From: Ectocarpus siliculosus
Lineage: Eukaryota > Sar > Phaeophyceae > Ectocarpales > Ectocarpaceae
NCBI GenBank assembly: GCA_000310025.1
Contig: FN648368.1
Location: 176,982 to 240,981, forward strand
Direction of reading: 5' to 3'
Length of the DNA: 64,000 nucleotides
The translations under genes and the position numbers were made by a program. Numbering within the stretch: position 1 is the stretch's first letter; each line of letters opens with the position of its first letter. Of this stretch, positions 33,801-48,800 are shown in pieces. The notes beneath the pieces are model-generated. The model searched no databases. It was not told the origin of the DNA and saw only the letters and a list, made by a program, of their open reading frames with translations.

Positions 33801-36800
33801 AAGGTGGACGCAGCCCTGATCGGAGAACCCGTGTGCTAGCGTGCAAAGATGTCCGGTAATACAGGGCAGTTTGGATTGTATAGCTGCTCGTGCTGGGTGG
33901 ACCCACAGCCGACGCCCCACCGAGAATCAGGCCTACTGTCTGACGGACGTGTCAAATAGACGTATATACCACGCGTGTGGACCACCTGCCCATCCTCCAA
34001 AATGTTGTGTCCTCCGAGAATAGGAAATGATCGAGAGATTCTCCACTACCGCACGAAAGATGAAGCACGGTGGCGGAAGCAGTGGGCGGAAACACAGTCA
34101 GGTGGGGGCGCCAGTCTGTGAATCCCCACTCTCGGGCCTATGGTCACTTCTTTCCGGAACGCTACAATATATTGAGGTCTCTCAACTTTAAGCTTGTGGT
34201 GGATTGTAAAGGGATGGATTCCGCGGTATTGGTTTACTTTGTGGAGAACATGGAAGCAACAAATCGAGTCTAGATTTCTCCCCTTTCATCCCAACCCGTG
34301 TTGTGGGCGCTCGACCCTACCTTCGTTGTGACCATAAGCTTGTCGGTCGATCATGGGTTCTAGTTTTTTGTGCCTCATGAAGAAATACACGTCTGCCAGG
34401 GCGCCGGATCAGCACGTAAGCTTCCTGATTGCGCGTAGGTGAATAACGTAGCCTCGTTCTCACCATCGCCCTAACCCGACAACGCCTTCGCCTGCCGTTG
34501 CTACAACCAAAACAGAGCGCCAGGAAAGGCGAATTCGAGTCTAGCACTTGGAGCGACTTCACAGAAGAAGTAAGAGCCAAAGAGGGAGTTGTCGTGCTCG
34601 GAGTGTTTGGCTTGAGCTCACGTGTATGGCGTAAAACATTTGTGCTTGACCCGTTTGCTCTGCTGTCTTTCACTGACGCGTGATTCGAGATATTGCGGTA
34701 CCCCAGGATTGTCTCAACGAAGAATTGCCTCTCTCTGTAGTTTCAGAAAAGATACCGGTACGACTTTGGCCTAAGGGAGGAGTCTCACGCGCAGTCAATC
34801 ACGTTCAGATCATGCCAGCCGATGATGAAAGCGGAAAACCCTGAGCACTGCCACCGGTCGGCGTTGCGTGAATCCTGACACGCCAAATCCAATCGTATGC
34901 ATAAGAGGGGTGGCGTGGAAGTCCCACGCGAAAAGGGGGTCGCGATAGAACTAAACTGCGAGCACGAAAAAAGGCAGACGTAGCGGTGGCCAACCTTTGA
35001 CTTGTCGATTGTCTTATCAGGTGCCTGATTGCGTGCAGCACCTAGAGTACCGCAGCAATGCTGCTGCGCCAGGGTTGTGCGGCAAGGCTGCATGTACTAA
35101 AGAATGCACCCATTGCCCGTTCTCAAGGAATTGCACACTCTCGCGATACCTTTATATTATGCACTCTCTCGCCTCGCGCCGCTTTCTCCAGGACGCCGGC
35201 GACACCAGTTCTCTATCAGACGGGGCCAAGGCCTCCCTCAAGTCAGCTCTGTCGGTGTTGGGCGTGTGCCACGACGGTCTAACCCACAACGGAGAGGAGC
35301 ATAGCATCTTTGTACTCGGGCTCGACGCTGAGGACCTGCGGGAAGTGGTACGAAAAAGGCTATTTCACTGCACGGGCGAGCGTTGTCCGCCAGAACGCGT
35401 CGATAAAGCACATTTATTGCGGAGAGTTTGGGTATGCGCGCCCTTGGTCTGTACCCCGCCCCCATCTGTAGCCCCGCTTACCATCTTGTTTCAATCGATC
35501 ACAACAGGTGTCTCGACGATACGTGACGTCTGATAGTGCTTGGCACTCTCGCCTGGTGCGGTTCTTCCAGGCGCAGCCACCAAGCCCCCGAAGGTGCGAG
35601 GAGCTCCCATGGCACCTAAAAAAGTGCTACAGGTGGCACCCGCTCAAGAACTCCTTGGTCAATCTGCGGACGTTTGAGGTGCGTCTAATGTTCTTTTCAT
35701 GTGCTGTGAAGTTTTTCATTGCAGGTTGTGATGTTGACGGCCAGAGTCGTATTTGCTGATTGACCCAACCGCGACACGACCGGGTAGATTGAAAGCTATG
35801 GTCTTGACATGCATCTATTGTGTAGATTCCGCGTTGAATGTTTCGAGAGCTCAAGTGCCGTCCAATGTAATAGCCAAACTCTCCGCCTACCACAGCGCTG
35901 TACAGAAATGAACAGCAACATCGTTGTACCCAACCACCTGAATGCCCTTGAAACGCCTTGCCTTGGAAGACAATGTGGACGACGACCCAACTGAGAAGGG
36001 AGTTGATGGACTACTGGAAGCTTTTGACGGAGGGGCCTCTCCATGCTAGTGAAGAAGCAGCAGCGGCTGACCTCAGGAACGACAGTAAATCGAGACTCGT
36101 CAGGTGCGAACTTCTGCTACACTTCCCGTCAACGATAGTGAAATAGTCATCATCTTACACCTACCAGCATGCTTGGAATTCGTGGATGTTTGGCAGTCAG
36201 CCACGGATTCTATGCCGGATATCCATGCTCAAGGTACCTTCGATCATCCCAAGCGCAAGCATGTGTTATGCCAATGAGATACAAACACTGCGTAGCTGTG
36301 TCGGGATGCTACCATGGGAGCTTGCATACTTCCCCTCTTCACGAAAAACCGGTCGCACTATTGTACGTCATGTTGTGTTTGCCCAGCCTCATGATGCAGG
36401 AGTCATGCAATCGAGGAATGGGGGGGTCGTCCGTGAGTGCGGCGGATATAATCGCTGTCGGTAACGACGGCAACGGCGACAGTTCTGGCAAGGTATGGCA
36501 GCATAGACTTACAATATGCCTCATGTCGATGTGGCGCTGCCGAAACGAAGAGATGCCACACTAGAGAGCGGTCCAACAAGCGCACCACATATAGTGAAAA
36601 TGTCCTGTCTCTGCGGAGACGAGGTTGCGTCGGCTATCCTGCCTCTCTTGTAGGGCAACAGGCACCGTTTTCTTTCAGAATCTGATTGGACTCGTGACTT
36701 GTGTGTGTCCCCAAGGTTGCGCCCTTTGACCTGGTTTTCGAGTACAACCACGCCGTTGAGGGGTGGCAGGCGTTGGGTCGCCCGACAATATCGCGGCTTG

Positions 36801-39800
36801 GAGAGATGGTTCACACGATCAGTGACTTCATGAGGGAGATGAGCCAGCTCGTTCAAAAGGAATATGCTAGGTGAGATGCATGCGGACCTTATCTGCTAAA
36901 CAAGCCAAAATATGAGGGATATTGGTCCTGTAGTACATGTTTCACTCGTTGGATAGACGACTAAACGCTCGCTAGCGGTGCACGGCGAACTTGGGGCAAG
37001 CCAAGTCTGTCCAGCATTTGAACGTCGGTTGGCACCCCAAAATATTGACCTAGCAAAAGCCAGATGCTGGGGAAACATGAAGCGACGCGTGTCTGTGGTA
37101 CCCGACTCTACCTTTACGTGGAATATAGCCTCCTCCCGTTTCCCAGCGGGCAAAGAAAACTCCCACAAGTTTCCTACCATGGAACGTTTCGCGGCGGCTC
37201 TCCAAATTCTTACGCATGTCTCTTCCGCGGGTGCGAACCTGAGAAGCCCGCCGTTCCTGCACATGCCCCTGGACTTCAAGACCTTGGAAAGTGTCGGCAT
37301 CAACCCCGATCTGATCGCGTGGACAGGGGCGGATGCCACTCCCGCCTTGCGAGAAGGGGCTGAAGAGGTGTGGGTCCGGGAAACATGGTTCGCCTACGTC
37401 TTTTCAACTGATTGTGTCCAACGGATCATGTCACAGCGAATGTGGACGGCGCTTGACTACCGTTTTTTGCCCGATCTTTCATACTAGCTGGAGCTTTGTG
37501 CTCTGTTGGAGAAATGACCCACGGTCTCCTCCCAACCGCTTCTCGACTCATCCACCCGTTCAGCATGTGAACGCGAGAAATAAGGACGATATCCTGGCAA
37601 AGCCGAAGGGTGCTCCCAAGGACAAGCTTTCCTACTACCGCGTGGCCCCTTTCTACTACTTCCAGGTTAAACTATTTATGATGAGGTGTTCTTAGTCGAT
37701 TTCGAAAGTTTCCTCGACTTCGACATTTGTCTCAATATCTTTCCTGTTGGAGTAACACTCGATGCGAGGTCACGGATTTGAAAGACCATCCCCGTGGCCG
37801 TCCACTTGTCTTCCCACGACCTTATATTTTCAGAACCGAAAAGCCTTGTTTCGCACGTGTTCGTAGGAGGCCGAACTACCGTAGGTTGTGCTCCACGAGC
37901 TGTTCGCTAAAGTTAACCACATAGAATGATTGGTTGGGTGATTGGTTGCCTGATTGGCCCCCATCATGTTCTCTGTCTGTTTGCAGCTGTGTGTTGTTGT
38001 TGTGTTGCGACGAATTGGGACCACTTTTCCGCGGTGCCAAACGCACAAGACCCGGCGTGACCAGTCTGGCCATCCTCTTCTGGACCATGCCGACAATTAT
38101 TTGCGACACACACGTACCACGTTCGAGTGAGGGCGAGGTTGAACAGCGCGCAAGGTTTCGGTTGTCGAAGAACTTCGGCGTCTAAAGTACGCCTATTTGC
38201 CTCTCACGCTCCCCACCCCGTATGCCGTTGGTCCCTCCGTAATCTAGCGATGGCTGTGGGTTCAGTTTCCTTGGATGGCGTTGTCGGGAAGCAGCGCCGG
38301 TGTGGTGTCAGCAGGACCAGCGGGTGCGAGAGCAGCAACGACAGTGGCCGCGGAAGGGTTTGGTTTTGGAAGTGGTGGCAACTCTGGCGTTGGCGATCGG
38401 GGTGATGGAAAAGGCGCCTTGCCAGACAAATCACGCAGGCGAGGGAGAAACCCCATGAGTAGTTCTGATAGCTTCTCACTGAAAAATTCGTATTGCTACT
38501 ATTGCCGAAAAACAACGTTTCTGGTTCTGCCTTCCATGTGTGCACCCATTTCTGTCTGAATGTCTTCAAGGACGTGGCATACCGATGTACTGACATGTGT
38601 GGAGGTTTGACCAGGATGCCGCAATAACGGTGCCGTATGCGATAGGCATGGCTATGGGCCTCTGCAGAAATAGTACACATTTTAATGCACGCGTAAGGCT
38701 GCCATCTGATCCGTGTCAGGCTGATTCTGTATTTGCTGCACGATGACTTATTCGGTGTCGATGTGCAATGCTCTTTCTTGATGGTACGGATGGCAATCGA
38801 AAACAGATTCTGGCGTGTAAAGCGGATAGATCCGTTTGGAGAGCCTTCGGTGAACGTAAGCGAAGACCGACTGAGGTCACGACTCAAGGCGGAGGTCGGG
38901 AGATCGGTGACGACTACTCTACTGGTGAGGAGAGAACCCGTCCGTGACAGTCGTAGACTCCTTAGGATGAGGATTTCTTAGGATGAGGATTTCGATGTCC
39001 AAAGGGGCTTCAGCCTTTCTGCTCTATGTACAACGGATGCAGGCTGCCCCTTGGTCGCCGCCTAACATCAGTATGCGAACGCCAGCAATGGCCCAGGAAA
39101 CAAGCGAAAAGGCCTTCACCAAAACGCAATGATGTGTTGGTTTTCCGCGGCACCTTTCCTCTAACTCTTCGTATGGATCACACACGAATTTCCTGTGCTG
39201 GGACAGGACACGCAATCACACTATAACCTCCTCAACGATGTCGGCGCCGGGATGGCGTCCAACGCGGCGCATCGGCGACACGCTCTTCGTGTGGAAGCAG
39301 AGGAGACGTTCGGCAAACCACCCCGTGCAAAACAGCCGGTGAAGGCAGTAGAAATGGAATTGTTCCAGGTTTTCCGCAGGGAAGTGTAGTTCTGGGATGT
39401 TGTTGCTAAGTACACAATCATGATTCGGCTGCTGAACAGCTTGAAATATTGGCAGATTGTCCACCTCGTTTTGCATCTGCGATAAGCACAACAGCACTAC
39501 CAGGGGAAGACCATAATCCACCGGATCTGGCAATCCAGGCGTTTGATAAATGTGCACACGAGCGTACGACCACGGTGCTTGCCCATAGTAAGCGCCAGTT
39601 CTGTCCATGCGCAATAAAACAGCGCACGTTGGCTTCTGTGGGGAGCGCACCACTGTCTACCAACAATGGTACTGGTGGCCGGGGCGGCTTCCTGAGCGAG
39701 GACGACTCCGACTTGAACTCGGCTATCGTGACGTCTCCTGCTGACCTAAAGTCACTAGGAATAGGGCGGTGAGAAGACAATAACGCGAATAAAATAGCCT

Positions 39801-42800
39801 GAAGAAACAAGATTAGAACGTCCCGACATGTCGGGAAAACCTTTGTATTGCCGGGTGTGCAATCGACTGTTGCCTTGTCGCAGTAGTCGACCACACAAGC
39901 ACTCGTGGGTGGAACTTTACATTTTCCTTCGCACGTGTGCCATATCTCGCGCTGGTCAAATGTATTGCGTGATTCCGTGGCTCAGGGACGTTTTGGCTAG
40001 CATTGTAGGGGGCGGAGATTTGATGGGACAAGGCGGCGGCATTGCAAACGACGGGGATGGTAGTGCTGGGTCGAAGGCTCGGAGTGGCATAGGCGGAGGC
40101 CGAGGAAGAGGGCGCAACAGCGGGCTTGGAGCTTCGCACTACCGCAGGGCACTTGCGGACGGACGAAAGGTAAATGCCATGCACCGTAAATGGGGGTGAA
40201 ATCTGTCAAATGTCAAGCAAGGTACACACCGAGGGGTGCGATTGTGGCAGATGAGTTTGCGTAGGTCGTTTTTCGGCACCCTCCACGAAGCGGGCAGGAA
40301 AAAGTAGCAAGCGACTGGTTCGCGCCTAAAAGACACAATTTGTCTTGCTCGCAATGAGTTTGGATGGGGGTGTAATTTATCGCTACAACAGGATGAGTTG
40401 GGTGTTCTTGAAGCAAATGTTGATGATCGATTCCCGCTCTCTCCCGTACACACGCTCGCGGGCGCTTCCTCCTCTTTTTTTAACCATGCAGGCTATTAGC
40501 GTGCTAGCAGGCACAAACCCGCTGTCTCCGTTGCCAGGGAAAGCCTTGGTGGAGACTGGAAGTTTCCTGGGCACTAGCATCAGCATATTCCCGATGTCCA
40601 TGGATGAGGAAATGTGCGTCAACTTGTAAAGGTGTAGCCACGACAAACAATCGAGAGGCCCAACAATAAACGTGAAAACGCGTTACAACAATGAGACCGC
40701 CTACCACTTCCACTTCTTTGCGAAGATCTACGGCTGCCATCCCCTTTCGGTGTCGGAGTGTACACCTCAGTTTACAATTTTTTTATGTGTTTGATGTAAG
40801 GTGCAAATATCAGTATTCACTCTCTGTCGCTCGCTGTTGATCGCATTTCTGTTCAACCGGCGGTCCACCAGGGTGCATGAGGCCAAGGACATGGCACTAA
40901 AGCTGCGACATATCCACGACGCCCTGCAAGGAGAAGTGAAACGAAAGACCAAGAGACTAATCGAGATCAAGCGAGGCGTCGAGGAGCGGAATTCACAGGT
41001 TACGCGTGGGATCATACAGAAGTATCTCATTTTTCATTTATCCACGATTAGATTGACATGTCATTTCAATACACAACATTTTGTGGGACTTGGGCTCCAC
41101 CAACGTGGTGTGAAGCGCCCATTATTCTAGGCTCAGAAAAATCTTGATAGGTCTCTGGCGTCCATCCTCGGGAAGACTTGTGTTCGTCGTCGTTGTCTGC
41201 GACCCGTCCAACAACGTCTCCCCAACTACGACGTGGCGGCAACTCGGTCAACCCCCTTCCTCCCCCACCTGCTCGATGCAGGACGCGTACACAATGTCGC
41301 GCACGATGGCGGGAGAGAACATGATCAAAGCGCTTGAGACGCGATTCACCAAGGTACGCTCCACGAGCGCCGAGCTAGACAGAGTTGGGGCGTTCTACGG
41401 CCGCATCATCGAGCTATGCGTGGGCAACCCGCCGAAAGACAACCGTCACCTGCGTGCCCTCGAAGAACAGGTGCACACAACATCTCATTCCGTAGTATTG
41501 TCACAGTAGCGAGACATTTAGAGTTTTCCAAACGGACGGCCTCGAAACCACTTTCTAGTGGGGTTGGGATCGGACAACTTGAGATCGTTATGAATATGTG
41601 ACAAGATAGAGTTGCTGCATGCAGTATTAAGGATACCTCATTTGTCACTCATACACGCCTTGTTTCCATGCGTTACTCGTCGCCCGCACAATTGGTGCAA
41701 AGCTACCGAATCACCACGAGCGAGCGAAAACCAATGTCCTTCTGATTCACTCCTTGTTCAGGTGTTTTTGTCCAAGCAACAAACGACCGACCTGTCTGGA
41801 AAGGTCCAGAAACTTCTTTTCGAGAAAGACGATATTGAGCGCCTTGGCATCGACGGTCTCAGGGTTCAGCTTGCCCGCACCAAGGCCGTTCGTCAAAAGG
41901 CAAGCGCTAGCTGTTTCGTTTTTCCTCTCGGGTCTGACGTACCCTGGACACAACAAGCAACCTCTGGATTGTTTTTTTCGCTACCGAAAGCACGGCGACT
42001 ACCACCGTAAAGTTGCTGTTATCGGATGGCCCTTGTGGACGATGACGCGTTCCCTGCCTTCTAAACACCTCGCCAACTTTGATCCAATGAACGACCGTAA
42101 TATCCAGGCATGGAACAATCCTGTACACTGACAGGAATTTCTCCGCAAACTCCTGTGGTCTCCAGAGTATTGAACGCGTGGCTGATGTCACGCGCGCTCT
42201 TTGTGGGGCCTGTCATGGCTGTCTATGCTTGAAATGGTGTTTTGCTGCCTTGTTGGTTTTCTCGCTGCTGCTGGCACGATGACTCGTGGTCCTCCTCGTG
42301 CGCATTGCAGAAGGCACACTTGGCATGACTGGGTGGTAGTCTTCACTTCCAATTCAATCTCACGTTTGAATGAGGACCGTCGCTATGTCGAAATCACAAT
42401 GCGACAACATTCAACACATACTCCGTGTAGGTTCATCCCTAGTGTTGTCAAAAGAGTCAGTTGCACACCCCGCTTGGCTGCTGATGAATTGGTGATATTA
42501 AGCATAGTCACTAGTGTATGACCACGAGGTATCCTAATGGCACAGGAAAATGCTTCTTGGTGTATAGAAAGTCCAGATACAACGCCCACCAACTCGCGAC
42601 TGTATTGCAAGCTGGTTCAGTGCGAAATTCAATACGGCTGAAGGGTATTCAACTACTTAGAATCACTCAACAGTTCGAACGTTAGCTGCTAGGTCCCACA
42701 TTGAAACACGACGACCTTGGTGTGGAGTAGTTTCCAATCGTGCTTGAGTTCGGGACCATTTTCTCATGTGTGAAAAGTGAAGACGCCATAAATAGAGTAA

Positions 42801-45800
42801 AATGCGATCCGGAATCGAGTGAATCCTTCAAGTAGGCCGTCAATCTTGTCCATAGTTTCACTTTGTCAGCTGTCGATAATTTCGCTTACATGTCGTCGAA
42901 GATGGCGTCCTCGGCAAATTTTTGTGTCGAGGCCCAAACGAGACTCCTTACGTGTTACCCTCCTCGTTGCCTGTGTGACCGAATCATCTACGTACGCTAC
43001 GATCATTCGTTGTGATTGCTAGCGCATGTCAACTCCCCACGAACGTTATCTTCTTCCTTGTCAAATGTGTCCGGACAGCAAGTCACGATCGTGAAGGTGC
43101 CTTGATGCGACCACTGCAGGCCTTGATGCGATCTACCGAAATTTCCAATTTCCAACCGCAACGTCGTCAACTGAGTGAATGAATGGCACAAACTGACAGG
43201 TCATGAGATCGTTTCGAAAGACCTCGCCATGTTAGCAAGAAGACTCGCTTCATTCCTGCTGTGAATGGCTCAGCGCGAGACCCAGTACAAGGGAATGTTC
43301 CCCGGTTTTTGAACGTGAAGTGCCAGTAACAAGGAAAAGAACGAACGCTGCCCGTTGACTGTTTCCACGACGAGAAGCTTGTCTGTCCAAGCTCGGCCTG
43401 GATGATATAGGAGGATGATGCCGCCGTACTTTCGGTCAACAATGTGTCTGCAACGACAACCATCCTACGTCTCCTTGCCCGCCTGCCCAAATATCAACTT
43501 TACGTTTCGCAACCCGCGCATTCAATGTGGCCGATTGCTTCGAGGTCTTCGCCGGGGCCAGGCAACTGCCGTCTGATAACTGTACTGCCCACAGTGAACC
43601 CATCTCCGACTTTCTGTTCTCAACGATGCATCTGTCCGTTGCTGGGGTTAGGTCAACGTCCGGGCAGAACAACTGCGCGAGCAAATCGAGAAGAATGTGA
43701 AGTCCGAGCGGAGAGGCCTCAAGGCTAGGGAAGCCGCGATGCATCTTGACGGCTCATCGACACTGCCGCGGGGAACGACCGTACTCGACCGTGACCATCC
43801 TAGGTCAACGGCTAGCGGAATTTCTGATACTATGTGGAATATTATTGCCGCATTATATTGCAGGCTGTCCTACCTGTAGATCGTTCGCAAGCACCACCAC
43901 CCCCCCCTTTCTCGACGCCACTTGAAGACGAAGAGTCAAATTTGCAAAGTTGATACTCGTAGGCGCATATTTCTCTGTGTCATGAAGAAACGAGGCGAGA
44001 ACGTTCCTTTCCGAGAACCCATCACGTAGTGCATACATCCATGCAGACATACAGAGACTATCCGTTCACCGTTTGTCAAGAACGGCAACTCTCATTGATC
44101 AAGAGTAGTGTGTCCATCTCATCCGGTGATCGTTGCGTCCCCTCTGCTCTCAATGGCCTGCATTCCCTTATGACAACGCCGCGCAGTATGCACGGGGTTG
44201 GCGTAACTGCCCTTGTCGCTACCGGCAAAGTGTATGGAGCGGCGAGGCGGGCCCAGACTCAATCCCGCCTGTTCGGCGAAGAGGAACTAGAGGTATGAAA
44301 TCGAGGTACCACGTCACTTTGTGGACATGTCCGGTGAAGCAGAAAGATTAACAGATACCAAGGGTAGAAAGGGGAGTGTGGTGCCCAGCTTGGAATCGTT
44401 GACCACACAACCCTGTAAATGGCGTTCCAGCATGAAACACAAGACTGCCTTTTCCTTTTTGTGCCTACACAACGTTTTGGGGGCTCTGGTATCTGCCAAA
44501 GAGATGCCTCCGGTAGAGCAAGTTTTTTCGCGATACATCGTTGACGTTTGCGAGACGTCACAAGAACCAGTACTGGTGGTAGGAATCAGTACCGCTTGCG
44601 GCACAGGAGCACATTTGTGTATCACGCACAACTACCTTCTTCTCGATTGTCCGTCGTTGACAACGACTGTTCGCCGGGGGAAACATTCAGAGGGAGGGCA
44701 TGGAAGAAGCTTTGGAGCAGCTTGCGATGGTCGTGGGTGCGGAACATGTCGATGATATCGCAGAGAAATTCAAGGTAACCGTGTCGCGTGCCAGACTGAG
44801 TGGATTGCACGCCAGATGTGTCCAAAGTAGGAGGAGGCGGGTTCTACGCTATTCTAGACATCAACGCGGCTTGTGAAGGTTGCGAAGTGCAAATATATGC
44901 TCAATGGCACATTGACAGTTGCAGCTGTATTCTACATAGGTAGAGAGGTTCCCAGTAGGGCGCGGAAAAAACGAACGCGTCAGCATCGGAGAAGGGTCCT
45001 GTGTTTGGGATGCGATATATATATGCTGTTGCGATTGACAGGTACGGACTCCTCCTGGGGCGTCACTGCAACTGCACTACAATTTCCGACAGCTTATCTT
45101 CCGACACGGTTAGTTGTTTGCGAAAATGCACAATCAAAATGCAATGCTTCAGACTCCAGAGTATACAAGTGGCCACATCTGTCCCTGTCTTTGCTTCTCC
45201 TCTGACCCAATCAAGGACATCGAGGCTAGAGCGCAAGATCTCCAAGCCCAGGGGCAGTCCTGCACGGTGACAGTCGAAAAGCTGCGCAAGAAACTCGAGC
45301 GCCGTCAAAAGACCCTTTCGGATTTACAGGCGAGAAGGATTTCTGCTCTCCGTACCGTTCCGTATGACCCCTGTCTCGTGACTGGAGCACGTCTCCCCAT
45401 GTCTAGGATTTGAAGCGGGTCGACTCATATCTAGACTACTGTTGCACCTCCACCTAACTAACCCGACAATACCCAAATAGGTGGTAGACCGTGACGCTTC
45501 GGCCGGAGGCTCATCCACGCCTTGCGCTTCTTCCGGGAACAGCAATCTCCATCGTGAACAGCGTCGTCTGGATGACTTGGTATTCCAGTCGGGGATTCGT
45601 CTCGCGCAGAGTACCAGAAAGGCCTTGAAGGTAACCCTGCCTCTAATGGGCAGCTAGACATGAACACAGTTTGGGGGCGAGGATGGTAGAGGATACGCCC
45701 ACGACCACATGAAACATGTTTGAAGGATCTCATTTTGTTTGAAACGGGTTGGTTGTTGGCAATTTTCCGGTGAGGGTCTGTATGGTAGAGACGGCAGCAT

Positions 45801-48800
45801 CAAAGGCTCATTGAGAGGCACAGACCTATCGAAAACTCTTTTTGGTCCAACATATTCCCGATTGTTTTCACAGTTTTATCGCCCACTTTTCATGCAGCGT
45901 CAGCACAACGGCAGCACTACCTACCCCTGCCGTCCCTCGAACTCCTACAACGCATGTTTGGCATCGACAGGCGAAGGGAGACTTCACCGACCTGAGGGTA
46001 GGTGTTCTTCACCTAGCAAGCCTGATCGATTCAGTGGTCCGACAAGCCGACGATCACGGTGGTGCTCTCATCCTGGCAAAGAGCCGGGTCCAGCAACTGC
46101 TGGCGAAGGAGCTATCGAACGCAGCGGCAGCGACGGACGTGCCATCAGCAGTGGGGGGGGTGGCGGCACCAACACCTTCAACAGCGGCAGAAAGCAGTGG
46201 CCCAGGCGGTGCAGCGGGGGCGGGGGCAGGAGTGGCGGCGCCAGCGCTAGCAGAAGGTGGTTATGTCTGGCGTTCGTCAGCGGTGGTCCTAGATGCGTCT
46301 TTCTTGTTTCTAGTTTGTTTTCAGAGGATCAAGCCATTGAAATCAGCCTTCTGTAGGACGCACTGTTGGAATACTTGGTCGAGTACGGGGTGATGGCTCC
46401 TCTACGGCTAGGAATCAAGAAGACCAACAACTTTCATGGAAACTCTTGGGCGAAAACGAATTTCGGGGAGGGTCCACACCGGTGCACGACGCCTCGTACC
46501 ATAGCACAATGTGCAAAGCTCATACTTCCGAGGATAGTTTCCACGCGAGGTTGGCAGTTTCCTCGAGCCCACCCCGTCAGTAGCCCGTTCCTTGCTTGCC
46601 CGGCTTCCTTCCTTCCTTCCTTCGCACGAAAACACGTACTTGCAGGTGGTGTCTCTTCGAGGGTGGTGCCGTTACGTGACATGGAGGATCCTTTGGAAGG
46701 CGAGCACGACGTTGATCACCCGGATGGTTCGGGACTGGTGGAAACCATACCTGTGGAAAAGGACGAGGTACCTTGATTGTGCCGCACCCTGCGGTGGTCT
46801 TGAGTGGTTGTTTGATGTTTTGCTATCCATCTCGGGCAAGCAGCTGCTCCCATGCACGGCATGAAACACGTACTTCCACATACCTCGTACTTTATGTGAG
46901 AGAATCGTCGATGCTCACCAGAGAGATATCGTCGGCCCCGCCCCAATTTCGACACCATCACTAATCGTAGCGACCACCATCCTCTCACCCATGCAGTCTA
47001 TGCTGTGACGGGGAAAAGGTTTTTATTTTTTGTTAATTATTTGTAGGAAATACAACCCGCCGGTTGATATGCCACACGAAACTCTCCTTGTCCATGTCCC
47101 CAGGGATGGCAAACACTTCTATTTTTCTCGGGCAAGTAAATGCGTACCCTTTGAAACATCCGTGCACGAGGTGTTTCGATGTGCCGTATTGAAAAATGTC
47201 CTCGCGCATTGAACTACCGGGCGCACCATGCAGAACATTACGCATGGAGTGGAGTCAAAAATGACAATAATTGAATACAGCAGCAACCCGTCATGTACAT
47301 GCTTCGCTAGGGAGCTAGACGCTGCTGATGGTCTCGAAACCCGACAACGGACCCCCCCTTGCCGAAATCGCCCCTCTTTTCGCCCGCCCGTCGAACGGAC
47401 CCCAAGGACGTTTGCAAGCTATTGGAAGCATGCGAAAGACGTGTCTGCCGTGTGATGGAAGCCAGTGGTCTCGGAGGAAGCGTAGGAACGAAAGAATCGG
47501 TCTCAGATTCTGACAAAAATGTTGACCCGCAGCGACCTTCCTTCTGGCACAGCGGGATCAACACGGCGACGGTTCCGCCGGGGAGCGAGCCGGTTACGGA
47601 GGGAGAGGGTGAGTCCAAATGGCGGTCCGGCCGAGGTGGGGGCGAGGGAAGGAGTTGCTAGTCCCGGGACAACTCTTTGTGTGGCGTGTTCAGGAGGTGA
47701 TGGCGGGGAACATGATGCGGTCGGGTCGCAAATTTACGACATCGGTCAATTCACGACATCGGCGTCGAAATTCGTATGTTTGAATGAAAGACGATACTTG
47801 CTGGTATTGCTCGTCATGTTAATTCTCGCAAACCCTCCCCGTGTCCACCCGTCTCGAATGCGTCGATCGGCAGCAACCCCCTCGGTTCTCGATCGACTCT
47901 TCATGGGGCAGACCAAGGGCCTCAAGGGCGACGGCGCGGGGATGGACATTCGCGTCTTCCCGCCCAAAGCGCGCGATACCCGATTCGAGCGGAGCATGGG
48001 TGACGCTCTCAGACAACAGAACGAAAAGCTGGAAATGCAAGAGGTACCTACAACACCGAATTACCGACGACTTGTTCGCATTTTCCTGATTTGATTGACA
48101 CAAGCTCCATGCAGCCCACAACAGCACCCTAGTGAAGGTCACATCTGATGCTCGATTTGTGCTGCACACCGTCGTATTGAAAGAGGAGGCACGGTAAAGA
48201 CATGTCCTCCTCACCTGATGAGCTGTGGTGAACCAAACTGCCAAAGCAAGGTGATTGTGAGGTGATGTTGCCTAAAGGCCGAGCGAGTTGACAACGCCGT
48301 GTATAGTTGGCATGGTTGCGCGCACCACTCTCGAGGAGTGCACCCACTTCCGCGCCACTGAACTTCCTGGCCGAAGCCTCCATATTTGCTTAGTTGTGTT
48401 CCCCTCGCCATCGCCGCTGCTTGTCACGCTGTAAGTATCGCCGACCATCGACAAACTTTGGTTTCGTGCTTCGCTGTTTGTGGTTCGGTATCAAAACATC
48501 GCAGACGGAGGCCAGCAATCTTGACCGTAACGCGGTGGCGACGGGAGTGGCGTCGTTCCTTGAGGATGCGCTCAACAGCAAGTCTGCCAACAAGCACTTG
48601 AGGCGGGCCAACATGCTCGTGATGGGCAAACAGGTACAGTGTGAATTCGTTATAGCTTATTGTGCAGTGTTTCAATTGATGCCGTCTGAACGTCTGTAAG
48701 GAAAACGCCCAGAACGGTCAAAGGAGAGAACAAGCTAGTACGCTATTTGATGCTCATCGCGCCCGTAATCCTGTCGGGAGTAGTCGCTAGAGGGACTGCC

